Shown here: one piece after another, positions 44,223-52,304 of the stretch
Layout: the number at the start of each line of letters is the position of its first letter
How positions within the stretch are numbered: the first letter of the stretch is position 1
DNA from: Oscillospiraceae bacterium
GTDB taxonomy: Bacteria; Bacillota; Clostridia; Oscillospirales; CAG-272
Length of the DNA: 64,000 nucleotides
Assembly: GCA_015064855.1 (NCBI GenBank)
Contig: SVRK01000003.1
Location: 62,001-126,000 of the forward strand
Direction: 5' to 3'
The notes under the pieces: model-generated
What the model was told of the DNA's origin: nothing
What the model saw: only the letters and a program-made list of their open reading frames with translations
Databases searched by the model: none
Program-made: the position numbers and the translations under genes

Positions 44223-45917
44223 ATGAAAAAAATAATCGCAATATTGTTGCTTGCATTTTTGACACTTGGAATGGCTGGTTGCTTTGGTGGCGGAAAGGTA
44301 AATACCGATACCCAAACAGGAAAAGATGTCACCATTACTATTAATTTAAATGGTGGAACAATGGATTCATTTCCAACTGAGATTGAATGGAACACAGCCG
44401 ATCCCGTAGATGGATTTCCAACACCAACAAAGGATGGATTTGTATTTGACCGTTGGACAGTAAACGGAATTACCGTTGAATTTCCATATATATTAAAAAA
44501 GAACACACTTTTCTATGCTAACTGGATAGAGATAGAGGATACCGAAACAGATACCGAAACAGAAACAGAAACTGAAACCGAAACCGAAACGGAAACAGAA
44601 ACAGACACTGAAACGGAAACAGAGACCGAGACAGAAACCGAAACGTCCACTGATACCTCGTCCGAGTACGTTCCGCCACTACTTGACCACGATACAATAA
44701 AGTACGAGGCGAAATACACAAAGGATGGCAAAAAGATATATTATGTCAACACTTTCACCTATAAAGCACCTGTATTTACCGAATATTATAACGATATGCA
44801 GGCTGCACTTTCTATGACCTTTGACGATGGCGAGGATTTAGCTGCTGCAAATCTTGCCCATGAAATTATGTCAGAGTACGGATTTAAGGGAACCCTTATG
44901 GTTAATATAAACAATGTTGAGGGTAACGTTAAAGGCTGGCAGGAGCTTGTTGCAAAGGGCACGCTCGACATCGGCTCACACGGTTGGGATCATCTTGACC
45001 CTGATACAATAAGCGCAAGCCAAATGGAACACGAAATTAAGGATTCATATGACTTTTTGCAAAGATATTTCCCGGATGAAAATCCTATTACATATGCAAC
45101 TCCGCTATCTCATTTGACAGAAGCGTATAAGCAATATCTTATAGAAACGGGCTTTATTGCAAACCGTTTGGAAATGGGTGGAACGATGATTGTTCCAAGC
45201 ACAGAAAATCCCGATATGTATAGACTTTACGCAAAAAGACTTGACAAGGGCAATCCCGAAACAAACGTTAGAATTAACGTTGCTGATTCGTTGAACGCAG
45301 GAAAATGGTTCGTTGAGCTTTACCATAACGTAAGAGACAGACACTCAACGGATATCACCGAGGAGGATTTCCGCGCTCACTGCAAATGGCTCTACGATAA
45401 TTTTAACGGCAAGGTTTGGTTTGCTTCATATGACGACGTTGCAAAATATATAGTGCAAAGACAAGGTGCAACTATTGAGTATACTGCATGCGATAAGGAG
45501 TCGATGACCTTCTTTGCAAAGGTTGAGAAAAACTACGGTCAAGAAATGACGCTTAAATTCCACTTGCCATATTATGTTGATTCTGCATACGCAGTTGTTG
45601 ATGGCGTTGAGTATTATTTGAATGTTGAAAAAGAAGTAGCATATCTAAATACTGTAATTAGCGAAGAGGGAAACGAAATTAAAATTTACCTCGGCGGTAA
45701 CAATAAATATTATAACAACTGTACACATAACTATCAAGTTAAAGAGGTTGTAGAATCAACAAGCAATAGCTTTGGTTACACCTTGATGGAATGTATAAAT
45801 GATGGATGTGGCAATACATATAAAACACTTTTTACCGATAAGGTGAATGTAGAGGATACACATCGCACCGTGAACAGTACGGAAGCTATTGTCACCAAAA
45901 AGGAAGAGCTTGAATGA
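44223..45917 (+). CDS. Polysaccharide deacetylase-family lipoprotein with InlB-type repeat and Thr-Glu stalk
   Basis: A 564-residue lipoprotein. The signal sequence ends in the lipobox GMAGC (Cys near 20). An InlB B-repeat/Listeria-Bacteroides-type module (about 38-100: ITINLNGGTMDSFP, then GFVFDRWTVNG) is followed by a Thr-Glu tract (about 103-140). A carbohydrate esterase 4 domain runs from about 190: motif TFDDGED, where the second Asp is the usual metal ligand, and SHGWDHLD with the H-x3-H pair. It would deacetylate peptidoglycan or a surface polysaccharide. A C-terminal beta domain follows. It shares its stalk design with the lipoprotein at 37.9 kb. Confidence 0.87.
   Translation: MKKIIAILLLAFLTLGMAGCFGGGKVNTDTQTGKDVTITINLNGGTMDSFPTEIEWNTADPVDGFPTPTKDGFVFDRWTVNGITVEFPYILKKNTLFYANWIEIEDTETDTETETETETETETETETDTETETETETETETSTDTSSEYVPPLLDHDTIKYEAKYTKDGKKIYYVNTFTYKAPVFTEYYNDMQAALSMTFDDGEDLAAANLAHEIMSEYGFKGTLMVNINNVEGNVKGWQELVAKGTLDIGSHGWDHLDPDTISASQMEHEIKDSYDFLQRYFPDENPITYATPLSHLTEAYKQYLIETGFIANRLEMGGTMIVPSTENPDMYRLYAKRLDKGNPETNVRINVADSLNAGKWFVELYHNVRDRHSTDITEEDFRAHCKWLYDNFNGKVWFASYDDVAKYIVQRQGATIEYTACDKESMTFFAKVEKNYGQEMTLKFHLPYYVDSAYAVVDGVEYYLNVEKEVAYLNTVISEEGNEIKIYLGGNNKYYNNCTHNYQVKEVVESTSNSFGYTLMECINDGCGNTYKTLFTDKVNVEDTHRTVNSTEAIVTKKEELE
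44532..44645 (+). repeat. Second Thr-Glu microsatellite
   Basis: GAAACN/GAGACN/GATACN units spanning about 114 bases encode the Thr-Glu/Asp stalk of the deacetylase. The unit type is the same as at 38005-38169 and is frame-neutral. Confidence 0.85.
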
Positions 45918-45961
45918 TAATATAAAAAGCAGACACAAAACAGTCTGCTTTTTATATTATA
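45918..45961 (+). terminator. Terminator of the deacetylase gene
   Basis: An 18-bp stem of ATAATATAAAAAGCAGAC and its complement, around an 8-base loop. It is effectively bidirectional. Confidence 0.9.
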
Positions 45962-46044
45962 AAACATATGAACATATGAGCATTGTATAATATAATGCTT
46001 GAAAAAGTGTAAATTGTAGGCATTGTGCCCATCCTTTATAAACA

Positions 46045-46068
46045 AAAGCTCCGATTTCTCGGAGCTTT
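46045..46068. terminator. Hairpin in the spacer between the deacetylase and pckG
   Basis: AAAGCTCCGA and TCGGAGCTTT form a perfect 10-bp stem with a TTTC loop. It lies beyond element R2 in the pckG direction and ends pckG transcripts that pass R2. The spacer 45962-46276 otherwise contains only element R2. Confidence 0.7.
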
Positions 46069-46089
46069 ATCTTTATAGACTTGACAGAT

Positions 46090-46276
46090 TGAGAGCAGAA
46101 ATTGTCGTTTGCGACCGAAGGTGTACTTTGTACATCGAGAGTTCAGCAAACGGCAATAATAAACCACACCTTGGAAGAAAAGCGTAGCTTTTCAACTTAA
46201 TTTAGTGAACGATTTATTTACTACTACCATTTTGGGTTTTTGTGGTTTATGGTTATGCCTTAATGTGTCGGTCGTT
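46090..46276 (-). repeat. Structured 3' element R2 (pckG)
   Basis: Read from the pckG stop on the minus strand: a 10-bp long-range stem ATAAACCACA/TGTGGTTTAT (46241-46250 with 46159-46168), an enclosed hairpin GAAAAGC-TAC-GCTTTTC, then the core. The core has a 10-bp arm (TTGtCGTTTGC 46102-46112 with GCAAACGgCAA 46146-46156) capped by TGTAC-TTT-GTACA (46122-46134). It has the same order as elements R1 and R3-R6 but different stem sequences. Confidence 0.7.
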
Positions 46277-48082
46277 TTACTTTTGGAGTCTTGCTTCAAG
46301 AGCAGCGAGCTCTTCGTACATAGTAGCAGGAACTCTATCGCCAACCTGCGCGTAGAATGCCTTGATGTTTTCAACGTCCTCAAGCCAAGAAGCCTTGTCA
46401 ACTGAGAGAAGACCCTCAATTGTATCAACGTCAATGTCAAGACCGTCAATGTTGATGTCCTTTGCATAAGGAACGTAACCGATAGCAGTCTCTCTTGCAT
46501 CAACCTTATCCTCACATCTTTGGAGAATCCAGTCAAGAACTCTCATGTTGTCGCCAAAGCCTGGCCAAATGAAGTGACCCTCGTCGTCTGTTCTGAACCA
46601 GTTAACGTGGAAAATCTTTGGAGCGTTAGGAATCTTGTGACCCATATCAAGCCAGTGCTTAAAGTAGTCACCCATGTTGTAGCCAACGAATGGTCTCATT
46701 GCCATTGGGTCACGGCGAACTACACCAACTGCGCCTGCAGCTGCAGCTGTTGTCTCGGAAGCCATAATTGAGCCAACGAATGAACCGTGTTGCCAACCGA
46801 ATGATTGATATACAAGTGGAGCAGTCTTTGCACGACGGCCACCAAATACGATAGCGGAGATTGGAACGCCTGCAGGATTATCAAATTCCTTTGAAATGCA
46901 TGGGCAGTTCTTTGCAAGAGCTGTGAAACGTGAGTTAGGATGAGCAGCGGATGTGTTAACCTTATCCTTCTTGTCATACTTAGTCTTATCCCACTTTTCG
47001 CCCTTCCAGTTGATACAGTTGTCAGGAGCATTGTCGTTAAGACCCTCCCACCATACTGTGTTGTCGTCAAGAACGTGACCAACGTTTGTAAAGATTGTAT
47101 CTCTCATTGTAGTAGCGAGAGCATTTGGATTGGACTTTTCGTTAGTACCTGGAGCAACGCCGAAGAAGCCGTTTTCAGGGTTGATAGCCCAAAGTCTGCC
47201 GTCTTTACCAACGCGGAGCCAAGCGATATCGTCACCTACGCACCATACCTTGTAGCCCTTTTCTGTGTATGTCTTAGGTGGAATAAGCATAGCAAGGTTT
47301 GTTTTACCGCAAGCAGATGGGAATGCAGCAGAAATATATTTTGTTTCGCCATTTGGATATTCAACGCCGAGAATGAGCATGTGTTCAGCCATCCAGCCCT
47401 CTTTACGTCCAAGGTATGAAGCAATTCTTAAAGCAAAGCACTTCTTACCAAGAAGAACGTTTCCACCGTAACCGGAGTTAACAGACCAAATTGTGTTGTC
47501 CTCTGGGAAGTGGCAGATGTATCTATCTTCTTCTACAATGTTGCATCTTGCGTGTAGACCCTTGATAAAGCCTTCGCCGTCACCCATAGCTTCAGCAACG
47601 TGCTTGCCGGCTCTTGTCATAATGAGCATGTTAAGTACAACGTAGATTGAGTCTGTAAGCTCAATACCGTATTTAGCAAAGTCAGAACCAACTTGACCCA
47701 TAGCGTATGGGATAACGTACATTGTTCTGCCCTTGTAGGAGTTTTTATAAAGCTTTGAAAGCTTTTCGTAGCATTCCTTTGGATCCATCCAGTTATTGAT
47801 GTTTCCTGCGTCCTCTTTTGTTCTTGTACAAATAAAGGTTCTGCCCTCTACACGTGCAACGTCGTTGATTGCAGTTCTGTGGAGATAGCAGTTAGGAAGA
47901 ATTTCCTCGTTTAGTTTTTCAAGCTCGCCGATTGCACAAGCCTCGTCACGAAGTGCTTGTGTTTGCTCCTCGCTACCATCAATCCAAACAATCTTGTCAG
48001 GATTTACCATGTTAGCCATTTCCTCGATCCAGTCAAGGATAAGCTTGGAGTCGGTTAATGCCTTGTTTTCAAATTTAAGCAT
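46277..48082 (-). CDS. pckG: Phosphoenolpyruvate carboxykinase (GTP)
   Basis: Interconverts oxaloacetate and PEP with GTP/GDP. The 601 residues match the GTP family, not the shorter ATP family of about 530. Visible motifs are the P-loop-like kinase-1a site FPSACGKTNLAML, the R-loop and metal-site segments near GGNVLLGKKCFALRIAS and WCVGDDIAWLR, and the C-terminal FVGYNMGDYFKHW. In an anaerobe it may run in the carboxylating direction. Element R2 follows its stop. Confidence 0.97.
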   Translation of the reverse strand: MLKFENKALTDSKLILDWIEEMANMVNPDKIVWIDGSEEQTQALRDEACAIGELEKLNEEILPNCYLHRTAINDVARVEGRTFICTRTKEDAGNINNWMDPKECYEKLSKLYKNSYKGRTMYVIPYAMGQVGSDFAKYGIELTDSIYVVLNMLIMTRAGKHVAEAMGDGEGFIKGLHARCNIVEEDRYICHFPEDNTIWSVNSGYGGNVLLGKKCFALRIASYLGRKEGWMAEHMLILGVEYPNGETKYISAAFPSACGKTNLAMLIPPKTYTEKGYKVWCVGDDIAWLRVGKDGRLWAINPENGFFGVAPGTNEKSNPNALATTMRDTIFTNVGHVLDDNTVWWEGLNDNAPDNCINWKGEKWDKTKYDKKDKVNTSAAHPNSRFTALAKNCPCISKEFDNPAGVPISAIVFGGRRAKTAPLVYQSFGWQHGSFVGSIMASETTAAAAGAVGVVRRDPMAMRPFVGYNMGDYFKHWLDMGHKIPNAPKIFHVNWFRTDDEGHFIWPGFGDNMRVLDWILQRCEDKVDARETAIGYVPYAKDINIDGLDIDVDTIEGLLSVDKASWLEDVENIKAFYAQVGDRVPATMYEELAALEARLQK

Positions 48083-48117
48083 AATTTATACCTCTTTCAT
48101 AAAATTATCAAAACATA

Positions 48118-48173
48118 AGTTAAACCCAAATTTAACCATTATAATTATATCATATGTTAAACTGAATTTGCAA
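48118..48173 (-). promoter_or_regulatory. pckG promoter and leader inverted repeat
   Basis: On the minus strand TTGCAA (48168-48173), 18 bases, TATAAT (48144-48149). The leader holds GTTAAA-N6-TTTAAC (about 48119-48136), a symmetrical site that may bind a regulator. Confidence 0.6.
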
Positions 48174-48217
48174 TATAAAAATTCAATATTTTAAAGAAAA
48201 TTTATGTCTTTTCAGCC

Positions 48218-49195
48218 TTATTTTAGTATATCGACAATTCTTTGGCTTAAAACGTCCTTTTCTTTAGGATGAATATCGATATTGTCGCACACGTCACGGC
48301 AAATTACAGTATTAACAAGCGGTATTTCTTTTTGTGCGCGCAGCTGCTCGGACTGTATCTTTTCCCACGCATAGCCTGCTCGGTCAAGGTGGTCTGCTAA
48401 CTGAATTATAATAAAGCGCATATTGTCGTTTTTAAATTCACGTCGCCAAGAACCAATAAGCGCACGTAAAAACTCAAGATAGATATTTGATTCGTCAACG
48501 CTTGCGTTGCTCTCGCCTTGATACCAAAGCACCGTATTAAATGCAAATGGTATAATCTTTTCCATCATATGCTCCCAAAGAACTCCGTCATCGTTCCAAA
48601 TAGGGAACCACTCGTGGTCGGCAAAGCGGTTTTCTATTTCAAATTTAGGCACAAGTGCGACGTATTTCGGCATCCAGCTTTGAATAACCGATGCACCCTG
48701 ATAGCACGCAATAAGACCGATTTTGCGCTCGGGCTTGGCTAGTCCTTGGCTAACGTAATATCCGATTGCACTGAAATTCGGCGCATTTTCCACTGTAAGA
48801 GGAATCCATCCGTCACGGCTTGAAAAAGCCTCGCCACCTTCCATTCTGTCAACAGTAAATAAGCGCACGTTGTCGTTTGATTTGTAGTTTTCCTTTGCTT
48901 CGCTTGACTCCCAAAGCTTAAATTGCATATTTGATTGTCCGCCAAGCAAAATTACGTCACCAAAATATACGTTTTTAAGGGTAAAAAAGATTTTGTCAAG
49001 CTCAACTAAAATATCGTATGGTCCACCATAGTCAAATGGGTCAAATTCAATTAACCATTCACTATTGGAAACGACTTCCTTTCTTACACCGTTGAGGGTA
49101 ATTGCTACCTTACCCTTTCCTGTGCCGAAAAATCGTGCAGGTGCATTAGCTTGTAAAATCATATTACTTGTAAAAATAGAGTTAATTTGTACCAT
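48218..49195 (-). CDS. Sialate O-acetylesterase-like SGNH hydrolase
   Basis: A 325-residue protein of the SASA family. An N-terminal beta domain is followed by the catalytic block GGQSNMQFKL, whose Ser is the predicted nucleophile, then GLIACYQGASVIQSWM, LWYQGESNA and a late DIHPKEK with the candidate Asp/His pair. There is no signal peptide, so it acts inside the cell on acetylated sugars or esters. The start is ATG 49195, with GGAGG five bases upstream. It is shorter than typical 500-600-residue family members. Confidence 0.82.
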   Translation of the reverse strand: MVQINSIFTSNMILQANAPARFFGTGKGKVAITLNGVRKEVVSNSEWLIEFDPFDYGGPYDILVELDKIFFTLKNVYFGDVILLGGQSNMQFKLWESSEAKENYKSNDNVRLFTVDRMEGGEAFSSRDGWIPLTVENAPNFSAIGYYVSQGLAKPERKIGLIACYQGASVIQSWMPKYVALVPKFEIENRFADHEWFPIWNDDGVLWEHMMEKIIPFAFNTVLWYQGESNASVDESNIYLEFLRALIGSWRREFKNDNMRFIIIQLADHLDRAGYAWEKIQSEQLRAQKEIPLVNTVICRDVCDNIDIHPKEKDVLSQRIVDILK

Positions 49196-49285
49196 AGAAG
49201 CCTCCAAAAAAATTCTAATAATATTTTAACACAAAATATTTGAAAATCAAACAAAAAATGGTAAAATAATTAAGAGGTGATTATA

Positions 49286-49729
49286 TTGGAGATTGAAAGA
49301 AAATTTTTGGTTGGCACCGTACCTAGCCTAGAGGGTATAAGGCATAGCGAAATAAAGCAAGGATACATCAGCTTTTCTCCCGAAATCAGAGTCCGTCAGT
49401 TGGACAATAAATACTATCGCACCGAAAAGGGCGAGGGTATGGTCGTGCGTGAGGAAAACGAGTGGGAAATATCAAAAAACGAGGCACAGAATTTGTTTTC
49501 CAAGGTTAAAACCAACCTGATTGAAAAAACAAGGTATTATATTCCATATAATAAATACACCATAGAGCTTGATATTTACAAGGGAATTTTCAAGGGGCTA
49601 ATAGTTGCCGAGGTAGAATTTGACTCCTTGGAGGAGGCAAACAATTTCACGCCTCCCGATTGGTTTTTAGAGGATATAAGCGAAAAAAGAGAATATAGGA
49701 ACAAAATTTTGGCTTTAAAAGCTCTATAA
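49286..49729 (+). CDS. CYTH-domain protein (triphosphate tunnel metalloenzyme)
   Basis: A 147-residue protein starting MEIERKFLV, the E-x-E-R-K signature of the CYTH fold, with later EKGEGMVVREENEWEI and IELDIYKGIFKGLIVAEVEF strands. Such enzymes hydrolyse triphosphates (inorganic or organic) within a beta-tunnel. TTG 49286 is chosen because AGAGG lies 8 bases upstream and the family begins at this Met; an in-frame GTG three codons earlier is possible. Confidence 0.87.
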   Translation: MEIERKFLVGTVPSLEGIRHSEIKQGYISFSPEIRVRQLDNKYYRTEKGEGMVVREENEWEISKNEAQNLFSKVKTNLIEKTRYYIPYNKYTIELDIYKGIFKGLIVAEVEFDSLEEANNFTPPDWFLEDISEKREYRNKILALKAL

Positions 49730-49732
49730 TAC

Positions 49733-49761
49733 TTGACAAAAAGATTTTGGTTTGCTAAAAT
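49733..49761 (+). promoter_or_regulatory. Sigma-A promoter of tyrS
   Basis: TTGACA (49733-49738), 17 bases, TAAAAT (49756-49761), with an extended TGC. It leaves a leader of about 50 bases, too short for a T-box. Confidence 0.75.
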
Positions 49762-49777
49762 TATCAATATATTATAT

Positions 49778-49806
49778 GCGGACGGGCAGAACGCTCGCCC
49801 CTACAA
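49778..49806. repeat. GTAGGGG-type repeat fragment in the tyrS leader
   Basis: GCGGACGGGCAGAAC followed by GCTCGCCCCTAC, the complement of the GTAGGGG repeats at 51087, 51293 and 60866. It lies between the promoter and the ribosome site, so it is in the mRNA. Confidence 0.6.
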
Positions 49807-49817
49807 TGAGGTATAAA

Positions 49818-51041
49818 ATGAAGATTTATGACGAGTTAGTTGCCCGTGGACTTATCGCACAGGTGACAAATGAAGACGAAATTAGAGAAATGATTGATAA
49901 CGGAAAAGCCGTTTTCTATATCGGCTTTGACCCAACAGCAGATAGCTTGCACGTTGGACACTTTATGGCGTTATGTCTTATGAAAAGACTTCAAATGGCA
50001 GGCAACCGCCCAATAGCACTTATCGGTGGCGGTACTGCATACATCGGTGACCCATCGGGTAGAACCGATATGCGTTCAATGATGACAAAGGAAAATATTG
50101 AGCATAACTGTGAGTGCTTTAAAAAGCAAATGTCACGCTTTATCGAATTTGGTGAAGGCAAGGCTATGATGGTTAATAACGCAGATTGGCTTCTTGACCT
50201 TAACTACATCGAGTTTATTCGTGATATCGGTGCTTGCTTCTCAGTTAACAATATGCTCCGTGCAAAATGCTATGAGCAAAGACTCGAAAAGGGACTTTCA
50301 TTCCTTGAGTTTAACTATATGCTTATGCAATCATACGACTTTTTGGAGCTCTATAATCGTTACGGCTGTAATATGCAGTTCGGAGGAGATGACCAATGGT
50401 CAAATATGCTTGGCGGTACAGAATTAATTAGAAAGAAGCTCGGCAAGGACGCACACGCAATGACAATTACTCTCCTTCTTAACTCTGAAGGAAAGAAAAT
50501 GGGTAAAACACAATCAGGTGCTGTGTGGCTCGACCCAAATAAAACCGCACCATACGACTTCTATCAATACTGGAGAAACGTGGCAGACGCGGACGTGCTT
50601 AAGTGCATAAGAATGCTCACATTCTTGCCACTTGAGGAAATCGACAAGATGGATACTTGGGAAGGTAGCCAACTAAATACCGCAAAGGAAATTCTTGCAT
50701 ATGAACTCACAAAGCTTGTTCACGGAGAAGAAGAGGCAGAGAAGGCGCAAGCTGCTGCTAAATCAATCTTCGGCGCGGGCGGCAGTGAAAATATGCCAAC
50801 AGAAGCCCTTTCAGCTGACGACTTTATTGACGGTAAAATTGACATTCTTTCAATCCTTGTTAAAGCAGGTCTTGTTCCTTCAAGAAGTGAGGCAAGACGC
50901 GCAGTTGAGCAAGGTGGCGTAACTGTTGACGGTGATAAGATAACCGACACAAGAAAAGCATACACCACCGACGAAGTTGCAAACGGACTTGTTGTTCGTC
51001 GTGGTAAGAAAGCCTTTAAGAAGGTAACAGTCGAGACTTAA
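49818..51041 (+). CDS. tyrS: Tyrosyl-tRNA synthetase
   Basis: A class I synthetase of 407 residues. HVGHF is the HIGH motif, [15 protein letters not shown] the KMSKS motif, and the tyrosine-binding [15 protein letters not shown] and GGDDQWSNM segments are intact. The C-terminal S4-like RNA-binding domain (about 340-407: [19 protein letters not shown]) is complete. ATG 49818 has GAGG before it; an upstream in-frame start was rejected. Element R3 follows the stop. Confidence 0.97.
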   Translation: MKIYDELVARGLIAQVTNEDEIREMIDNGKAVFYIGFDPTADSLHVGHFMALCLMKRLQMAGNRPIALIGGGTAYIGDPSGRTDMRSMMTKENIEHNCECFKKQMSRFIEFGEGKAMMVNNADWLLDLNYIEFIRDIGACFSVNNMLRAKCYEQRLEKGLSFLEFNYMLMQSYDFLELYNRYGCNMQFGGDDQWSNMLGGTELIRKKLGKDAHAMTITLLLNSEGKKMGKTQSGAVWLDPNKTAPYDFYQYWRNVADADVLKCIRMLTFLPLEEIDKMDTWEGSQLNTAKEILAYELTKLVHGEEEAEKAQAAAKSIFGAGGSENMPTEALSADDFIDGKIDILSILVKAGLVPSRSEARRAVEQGGVTVDGDKITDTRKAYTTDEVANGLVVRRGKKAFKKVTVET

Positions 51042-51252
51042 TGACGGGTAAAACCAAAATCACACTAAAAGCACAAAATCAATATTGTAGGGGAGGGGCT
51101 TGCTCCTCCCGATCTATTAATAACGTATTTTAATGTAGAAAAGCACACAGGCTTGTGTGCTTTTCTTAATGTGATTTTTATACACGAACACAGACTCTAC
51201 CGTACACCAGTACGGCTACGAATCTGAGTTCGTGCATTTTTCCTCCGCCCTA
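51042..51252 (+). repeat. Structured 3' element R3 (tyrS)
   Basis: Directly after the tyrS stop: a box ACGGGTAAAACC, then AAAATCACA (51056-51064) pairing with TGTGATTTT (51170-51178). The enclosed hairpin is GAAAAGCACACA-GGCT and complement (51138-51165). The core has CACGAAC/GTTCGTG (51183-51189 with 51228-51234), CAGA/TCTG, and the tip CCGTAC-ACCA-GTACGG (51200-51215). It ends TTTTTCCTCCGCC. Orientation relative to the gene is as in R1 and R2. Confidence 0.7.
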
Positions 51253-51322
51253 AAGCCTCTTTTCGTGTTTTATGACGGATAACATAAAAAAGACTGTAGG
51301 GGAGTGGCTTGCTGCTCCCGAA
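51087..51322. repeat. Two GTAGGGG-type repeats around element R3
   Basis: TGTAGGGGAGGGGCTTGCTC at 51089 and TGTAGGGGAGTGGCTTGCTG at 51296 are near-identical intergenic repeats. The first is inside R3 between its stem halves and the second lies beyond the R3 core. The spacer 51042-51387 holds no gene. Confidence 0.6.
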
Positions 51323-51349
51323 AAATCCACGCAGAAATGCGTGGATTTT
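51322..51349. terminator. Hairpin beyond element R3
   Basis: AAAATCCACGCA and TGCGTGGATTTT form a 12-bp stem around GAAA, followed by CTTATAC. It ends tyrS read-through. Confidence 0.75.
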
Positions 51350-51362
51350 CTTATACAAAAAT

Positions 51363-51381
51363 CCCCACGAATTTCGTGGGG
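51363..51381 (-). terminator. Terminator of the second XRE gene
   Basis: CCCCACG and CGTGGGG around AATTT, followed on the minus strand by ATTTTTGTATAAG. Confidence 0.75.
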
Positions 51382-51387
51382 GTAATT

Positions 51388-51621
51388 TCATTCTTCAATA
51401 TCATTAAAATAATCTCTATCAAAAAACTCTTTAAGTGTTATACCGGCACCTTCACAAAAGCGTTTAATAGTAATAACCTTTGAGCATTTTGTTCTGCCTT
51501 TAATCAAATCGTATATGGCAGAGGGTGACATACCGCCCTTTAGGGAGGCATCACATATGTTGAGATTCTTCTCGCTACAAATTTCATTTATTCTTTTTAC
51601 AATTGCATCATTTAAATTCAT
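51388..51621 (-). CDS. XRE-family regulator, divergent from a SLOG protein
   Basis: A 77-residue helix-turn-helix protein (MNLNDAIVKRINEICSEKN, then GGMSPSAIYDLIKGRTKC), ending in a family-typical IKRFCEGAGITLKEFFD. Met 51621 is used because AAAGGA lies 9 bases upstream; two ATGs just before it sit too close to that site. The intergenic region holds palindromic TCGTGGAA sites suited to an autorepressor that also controls the divergent gene. Confidence 0.85.
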   Translation of the reverse strand: MNLNDAIVKRINEICSEKNLNICDASLKGGMSPSAIYDLIKGRTKCSKVITIKRFCEGAGITLKEFFDRDYFNDIEE

Positions 51622-51637
51622 GATCATCATTCCTTTG

Positions 51638-51757
51638 CGGAGTTCCTTTACGTTGTTCCACAATTATTGTATGATTGTTTGCAAATTTTCTCTCGTGGAA
51701 TTCCACGATATTGACTTGTTTATTTAAAAAATGTATAATAATATCGGAGTTCCACGA
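51638..51757. promoter_or_regulatory. Divergent promoter and palindromic operators of the XRE/SLOG pair
   Basis: The perfect 16-base palindrome TCGTGGAATTCCACGA (51693-51708) ends two bases before the plus-strand -35 TTGACT (51711-51716), which is 17 bases from TATAAT (51734-51739). Partial copies flank it: CGGAGTTCCACGA (51745-51757, just after the -10), CGGAGTTCC (51638-51646) and GTTCCACAA (51655-51663, beside the XRE leader). Confidence 0.7.
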
Positions 51758-51770
51758 TTGGAGAGAGAAA

Positions 51771-52226
51771 ATGATAATAACATTTATAGGACACAGTAGA
51801 TTGTTTTCAAAGGATGATTTGAAAGAAAAAATTGTCGAATCTGTTAGCAGAATAGCAACAAAAGATGAAAAAATAACGTTTTATTGCGGTGGATATGGCG
51901 ATTTCGATAGGATTGCCTTGACCTCTTGTCACTATATAAAAAGCAAATACAAGAATGTCGAAATAGTATATGTTACTCCATATTTGACAAAGCCACATCA
52001 AGAAAAAATAAACGTTTTGATAGGTGAGAGGGTATATGATTCTATTATATATCCGCCGATTGAGAGTGTGCCACCTAAATTAGCAATAATTAAACGCAAC
52101 GAATGGATGATTGATAAATCCGAAATTATTATATCATTTGTTGAGCACTCATATGGCGGCGCCTACAGGAGCTTTAAATATGCTAAGAAAAGAGATAAGA
52201 AAATTATAAATTTGGCTAATTTTTAA
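51771..52226 (+). CDS. SLOG-type (Rossmann-like) small protein
   Basis: A 151-residue protein beginning MIITFIGHSRLF, then YCGGYGDFDRIAL, and ending with YGGAYRSFKYAKKRDKKIINL. This is the SLOG/DUF1273 pattern of nucleotide-derivative-binding proteins, where a glycine-rich loop and GG-x-YR-s-xx-YA-x-KxKxI bind a ligand. No catalytic residue is certain. ATG 51771 follows GAGAGAGAAA. Its promoter is overlapped by operators, so it is probably repressed by the divergent XRE protein. SLOG proteins occur in ligand-sensing defence systems, but no effector gene is beside it. Confidence 0.7.
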   Translation: MIITFIGHSRLFSKDDLKEKIVESVSRIATKDEKITFYCGGYGDFDRIALTSCHYIKSKYKNVEIVYVTPYLTKPHQEKINVLIGERVYDSIIYPPIESVPPKLAIIKRNEWMIDKSEIIISFVEHSYGGAYRSFKYAKKRDKKIINLANF

Positions 52227-52304
52227 AGTATTTTAATGTTGATTTTTTCCTTGTAAAATGTTAAACTATAAATAACGTAAAAATTACTCGTTAAGGAGCA
52301 AAAA

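Noticed and set aside
46090..46276. Element R2 considered as an attenuator or riboswitch for a downstream gene
   Set aside because: It follows pckG on the minus strand and no gene starts directly after it in that direction; the next plus-strand gene start is at 49286.
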